A stretch of 7,613 nt of DNA, taken from the NCBI GenBank assembly GCA_017504325.1, contig JAFVRL010000261.1, forward strand, positions 1 to 7,613, in the 5' to 3' direction. The notes beneath the pieces were generated by a model. That model did no database searches. It saw only the letters and a program-made list of their open reading frames with translations, and was not told the DNA's origin. The position numbers were made by a program, and so were the translations under genes. The stretch is from Lentisphaeria bacterium. GTDB taxonomy: Bacteria > Verrucomicrobiota > Lentisphaeria > Victivallales > UBA1829. This document shows, piece after piece, positions 5,089 through 7,613 of the stretch (positions are counted from its first letter, which is position 1; the number at the start of each line of letters is the position of its first letter).

Positions 5089-7254
5089 TTATTTTAATTC
5101 CTGTGCAGAAAATACTTTGGTTTCTCCTGCATCCAGAGTAATGATCTTATATGCCTTGCGGGGGAAGAGTCCATTTTCCAGAGAGGGTACTTTTCCTTTT
5201 TCATCCAGAACTTTGCAGGTAACAAGCACCGGATAGGCAAGAGGATTCTTTACCGTCATGCTGCTTCCGGATACACTTGCTTCCACATGGTCAAGCACAA
5301 AGACTTTATCTTTTGTCATATCCCAGAAGATCCCCGGATCTTCCGTAATGGTGAGAAGCACACTGCTCTCCGTCCAGCCGCCATCCACCGCCGGACAATC
5401 CCCTGCCTGTCTGGAATAATCCTGGAAGAATACCTTTTCACAGATCGCTCCATATTCCAACACTTTTCCGGTACCGTCACAGCGTATGGGATGATCTTTT
5501 GTGGAAATATACTGCACACAGTTATGGGCTATTTCCTGTAAAAGCAGAAGGAAGCGTTCTTTACCGGTATAGCAATATAATCTCATCAACGCGGAAGCGG
5601 AAAGGGTGCAGGGCCCGGGTGCGCCGTGCTGGTTCTGCAAGTTTGCCTGTACCGAACCGCGGCAGTCGATCTTCATGCGGTCAAAGAGGGAATTTGCCGG
5701 AAACGCCCATGCAACGGCGGGAGTCCAGCTGGAACAGTAGTCCGCCGAAAATTCAGCGGCGGAAAGCCATTTTTCATCCTGCGTACCTTCATAAAGAAGG
5801 GTAAACATTTCCAGCATGGCAAAAGCAGATTCACTGTCGGGGGCAAGAAGAGCATCCCCGGGTCCGCCGCAGGTAAAGCCATATTTCTTCAGCCGTTCAA
5901 AATAGAAATCCCCCATTTTCAGAGCAGTATCATAAAAATCTTTTCTTCCCAGATATTTTGAGGCGAGAAGCAAGGCAGCGGGAGCAGTACAGCCGCTGTC
6001 GGAATTTCCGCAAATGATCTCTTTTGTTTCCAGTTCCACCATAAAACCAAGCTGACCGTATTTTTTCCAGATCTCCTGCAAAGCATCTGCAAGTCCTTCC
6101 AGAGCTTTTTTCCAGCTTTCCGGAATTTTTTTACCTTTTTCCTCAAGGATCATCAGACATTTGAGGCAGGTAAGAAGCGATTCGCACTGGTGACGCAGAT
6201 AGCCCCAGGGACGGGGATAGGCAGGAAGACTTCTCTGCACAAAGGAGTGTTCATAGGAAAGAACATTGTCTCTTTCCTGTACTGCAGGATGAAAAAGTCC
6301 GCTTTCCCGGGGTGCATTTTCAAAATACCCGGTAAGCTGACTAAATACTCTTTCCAGTTCCATTTCCCCGCCCTGTGCGAGAATGGCAGGAAGTTCCACA
6401 AAAGAGACCCAGCCGAAATCAACTCTCATATTGTTTTTGATGCTTTTGCCGTAAAAACTCCATTTTTTATTCCACCTGTCTTTATTGAAATGATCCATCA
6501 GGATCTCTGCAGCATGGGAGAAAGAACGGGTATTTCTGTATTCTTTCTGTTCAGGGAACTTATTGCGGATCTCTGCAAAATAACGGTAGAAAGCGGCAAA
6601 ATCCTTTACCTCATATTTCCGGATCTGGAAAGAGGATTCTATTTTCATTCCGGGAGCAAGTACAACAGGCTCATCCAGATTCTTGCAAATGGGAAATGCT
6701 TTTCTGCGGCAGGAAGGAATGGAAAGACGCACTTTCAAACTCTTTTCCTCCGTTACTTCCATTTCTATCCCGTGATTTCCCAGAAGAGTTCCCTGTTCAA
6801 AAGAGAGGAAAATGGCTTCATTTTCATTCTTTTTCCAGATTCCCAGAACAGGAGCGGATCCATCGGTGATCTGTCTGTTGAATCCATTGTTCAGAGAGGG
6901 GAGTTCCAGCATGGTGACAGGGGGATCAAGAGGATCTTCCGGAGCAAAATCCACCACAAACAGCTTCATGGGAGGTTCCGGGATAAGAGTAAATCGGTTT
7001 CCGTCATAACAGGCGGAAGGTATGAAAATAAACCAATCCCCGCTGTAAGCAGGAAAATCCACATCAATAAAGAGTCTGCCTTTCCCCTCCCGGCACACCT
7101 GAAATACAGTATTGACCTCTTCCGTTCCGTCAGATGCGGCGGAAGAACATATTTCACCGGAAATAAATGTATTATTTTCCTTTGAAAGAAAAAGATCTTT
7201 TTCCCCCTCCGGAGAAAAATAACTTATCCCGGCATGAATCGCATACTTTTCCAT
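5089..7254 (-). CDS. Large three-part protein with a putative six-hairpin (alpha/alpha) glycosidase-like core, unknown function
   Basis: I cannot assign this 721-residue protein to a named family. Residues 1 to about 215 read as beta-rich strands. About 240-585 is helical, with recurring hairpin-like units such as DSGCTAPAALLLASKYLG (418-435) with KDFYDTALKMGDFYFERL after it, DSESAFAMLEMFTLLYEG (473-490), and LSASALMRLYCYTGKERF (551-568). Residues 645-721 look like a closing beta-sandwich. This order resembles (alpha/alpha)6 glycoside hydrolases and relatives flanked by beta domains. Conserved-looking acids include Asp418, Asp473 and Glu475, but catalysis is unproven. There is no signal peptide, so a cytoplasmic location is expected. 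An in-frame ATG at 7281 would add nine residues. I prefer 7254 because AAGGA lies upstream (12 bases away, rather far), while the 7281 start would have only about a 13-base leader without a binding site. It heads the cluster with gpmI, 27 bases apart. Confidence 0.88.
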   Translation of the reverse strand: MEKYAIHAGISYFSPEGEKDLFLSKENNTFISGEICSSAASDGTEEVNTVFQVCREGKGRLFIDVDFPAYSGDWFIFIPSACYDGNRFTLIPEPPMKLFVVDFAPEDPLDPPVTMLELPSLNNGFNRQITDGSAPVLGIWKKNENEAIFLSFEQGTLLGNHGIEMEVTEEKSLKVRLSIPSCRRKAFPICKNLDEPVVLAPGMKIESSFQIRKYEVKDFAAFYRYFAEIRNKFPEQKEYRNTRSFSHAAEILMDHFNKDRWNKKWSFYGKSIKNNMRVDFGWVSFVELPAILAQGGEMELERVFSQLTGYFENAPRESGLFHPAVQERDNVLSYEHSFVQRSLPAYPRPWGYLRHQCESLLTCLKCLMILEEKGKKIPESWKKALEGLADALQEIWKKYGQLGFMVELETKEIICGNSDSGCTAPAALLLASKYLGRKDFYDTALKMGDFYFERLKKYGFTCGGPGDALLAPDSESAFAMLEMFTLLYEGTQDEKWLSAAEFSADYCSSWTPAVAWAFPANSLFDRMKIDCRGSVQANLQNQHGAPGPCTLSASALMRLYCYTGKERFLLLLQEIAHNCVQYISTKDHPIRCDGTGKVLEYGAICEKVFFQDYSRQAGDCPAVDGGWTESSVLLTITEDPGIFWDMTKDKVFVLDHVEASVSGSSMTVKNPLAYPVLVTCKVLDEKGKVPSLENGLFPRKAYKIITLDAGETKVFSAQELK

Positions 7255-7300
7255 AATCCCGTTCCATCCTTTTTTGATCATTTTTCAATTTATTAAGGAT

Positions 7301-7328
7301 AATATAGCACAAAAGAGGCTTTTTTAAA
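7301..7328 (-). promoter_or_regulatory. Candidate promoter of the four-gene minus-strand cluster
   Basis: On the minus strand, TATATT (7306-7301) is preceded by TGC, forming an extended -10. A weak TTTAAA -35 lies 16 bases upstream (7328-7323). Transcription would start near 7294, about 40 bases before the preferred ATG at 7254. The core GTGCTATATTAT closely matches GTGCTACATTAT at the right end of the window. Confidence 0.55.
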
Positions 7329-7365
7329 TATTAAGATGAGTATTTCAGAGAAAAAAACTCTTCCC

Positions 7366-7403
7366 GGCTGCAGGAAAATGAAAAAATCCCGATTTCTGCA
7401 GCC
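7366..7403. repeat. Inverted repeat GGCTGCAG/CTGCAGCC
   Basis: The 8-base arms at 7366-7373 and 7396-7403 are exact complements around a 22-base A/T-rich spacer. With one bulge the stem can extend by AAA/TTT. Read on the minus strand, it is followed after 8 bases by seven T residues (7357-7351). That resembles a terminator with an over-long gap, though no minus-strand gene upstream of it is visible in the window. Confidence 0.5.
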
Positions 7404-7409
7404 CCGAAT

Positions 7410-7436
7410 AGTATGGAAAAAGCGTAATGCCATACT
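7410..7436. repeat. Inverted repeat AGTATGG/CCATACT
   Basis: The 7-base arms at 7410-7416 and 7430-7436 are exact complements around a 13-base loop, 6 bases after the previous inverted repeat. There is no T tract beyond TTT on the plus strand. Its role is unknown; together the pair could form a structured RNA. Confidence 0.4.
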
Positions 7437-7589
7437 TTGTACGATTCGCCTCCCTTTCAAAATCAAAGTTCATCCAGGTAAAAAATAATACGGGAATACA
7501 CCAACTTTACAAAATTACGGAACAGCGGGGCATAAAAACATGAAATTAAAGCAAAATAATACAAAAAGACTTTTATATTTTTGAAAGTG

Positions 7590-7602
7590 TGCTACATTAT
7601 AG
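7590..7602 (+). promoter_or_regulatory. Candidate extended -10 element for a gene beyond the window
   Basis: TGCTACATT (7590-7598) matches the extended -10 pattern TGnTAnnnT. It is nearly the same as the element ahead of the minus-strand cluster. No clear -35 box is present at 16-18 bases upstream. AGAGGTG (7601-7607) follows and could be leader sequence or a ribosome binding site for a start just outside the window. Confidence 0.4.
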
Positions 7603-7613
7603 AGGTGTTTAAT

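Larger units (their letters stand above)
7329..7613. other. Non-coding region at the right end
   Basis: This stretch has no supportable protein gene on either strand; the only short plus-strand frame noted (ATG near 7540, 14 codons) is unconvincing. It contains two neighbouring inverted repeats (7366-7403 and 7410-7436), A-rich sequence from about 7480, and a promoter-like element at 7590-7602. I see nothing recognisable in about 7437-7580. Confidence 0.6.

Noticed and set aside
6190..7185. A 331-codon plus-strand frame opposite the 721-residue protein
   Set aside because: Antisense to a longer frame that has a promoter, a possible ribosome binding site and operon context; the translated sequence shows no domain pattern.
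7437..7613. A short peptide gene near 7540
   Set aside because: Only 14 codons, no clear ribosome binding site, and strongly A-rich composition that yields chance frames.
1..7613. CRISPR array, tRNA, rRNA, insertion sequence or phage/defence genes
   Set aside because: Scanning both strands showed no spaced direct repeats, tRNA-like cloverleaf, transposase motifs or known defence domains.

Overview
The window looks like ordinary chromosomal sequence from a free-standing bacterial genome. Codon and base use are even throughout, and I see no insertion sequence, integrase, phage gene, tRNA, rRNA or CRISPR array. The mix of genes suggests the PVC group, possibly Lentisphaerota. That mix is a plant/trypanosomatid-like cofactor-independent phosphoglycerate mutase, a stand-alone 5' nuclease, a large unrecognised three-domain protein and a secreted helical protein of unknown function. 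The taxonomic guess is an inference from general impression, not a proven assignment.

Layout: bases 1-119 hold the first 39 codons of a minus-strand gene, which runs off the window and begins with a membrane segment. Bases 120-433 form a divergent intergenic region with back-to-back promoter candidates. A plus-strand gene (434-1447) encodes a secreted, mostly helical 337-residue protein of unknown function. It faces the end of a four-gene minus-strand cluster across a 25-base gap. Read in transcription order, the cluster is: a 721-residue protein resembling six-hairpin (alpha/alpha) glycosidase-like proteins (7254-5089), gpmI (5061-3415), a stand-alone 5'-3' exonuclease (3356-2313) and a calcineurin-like metallophosphoesterase (2300-1473). 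Gaps are 27, 58 and 12 bases, so one transcript from a promoter near 7301-7328 is plausible. A perfect 11-bp hairpin in the 58-base gap may separate or modulate the two halves. The last 300 bases (about 7310-7613) are non-coding. They contain two neighbouring inverted repeats and, at the very end, a promoter-like element pointing to a gene outside the window.

Functionally the cluster joins central glycolysis (3-phosphoglycerate/2-phosphoglycerate interconversion), DNA replication/repair (RNA primer or flap removal) and a phosphoesterase, headed by a possible carbohydrate-active or carbohydrate-binding protein. No shared pathway is obvious. I found no convincing novel defence or mobile system. 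The most interesting points are the unrecognised 721-residue protein, a clamp-binding-like peptide at the extreme C-terminus of the nuclease, and the non-coding hairpins.
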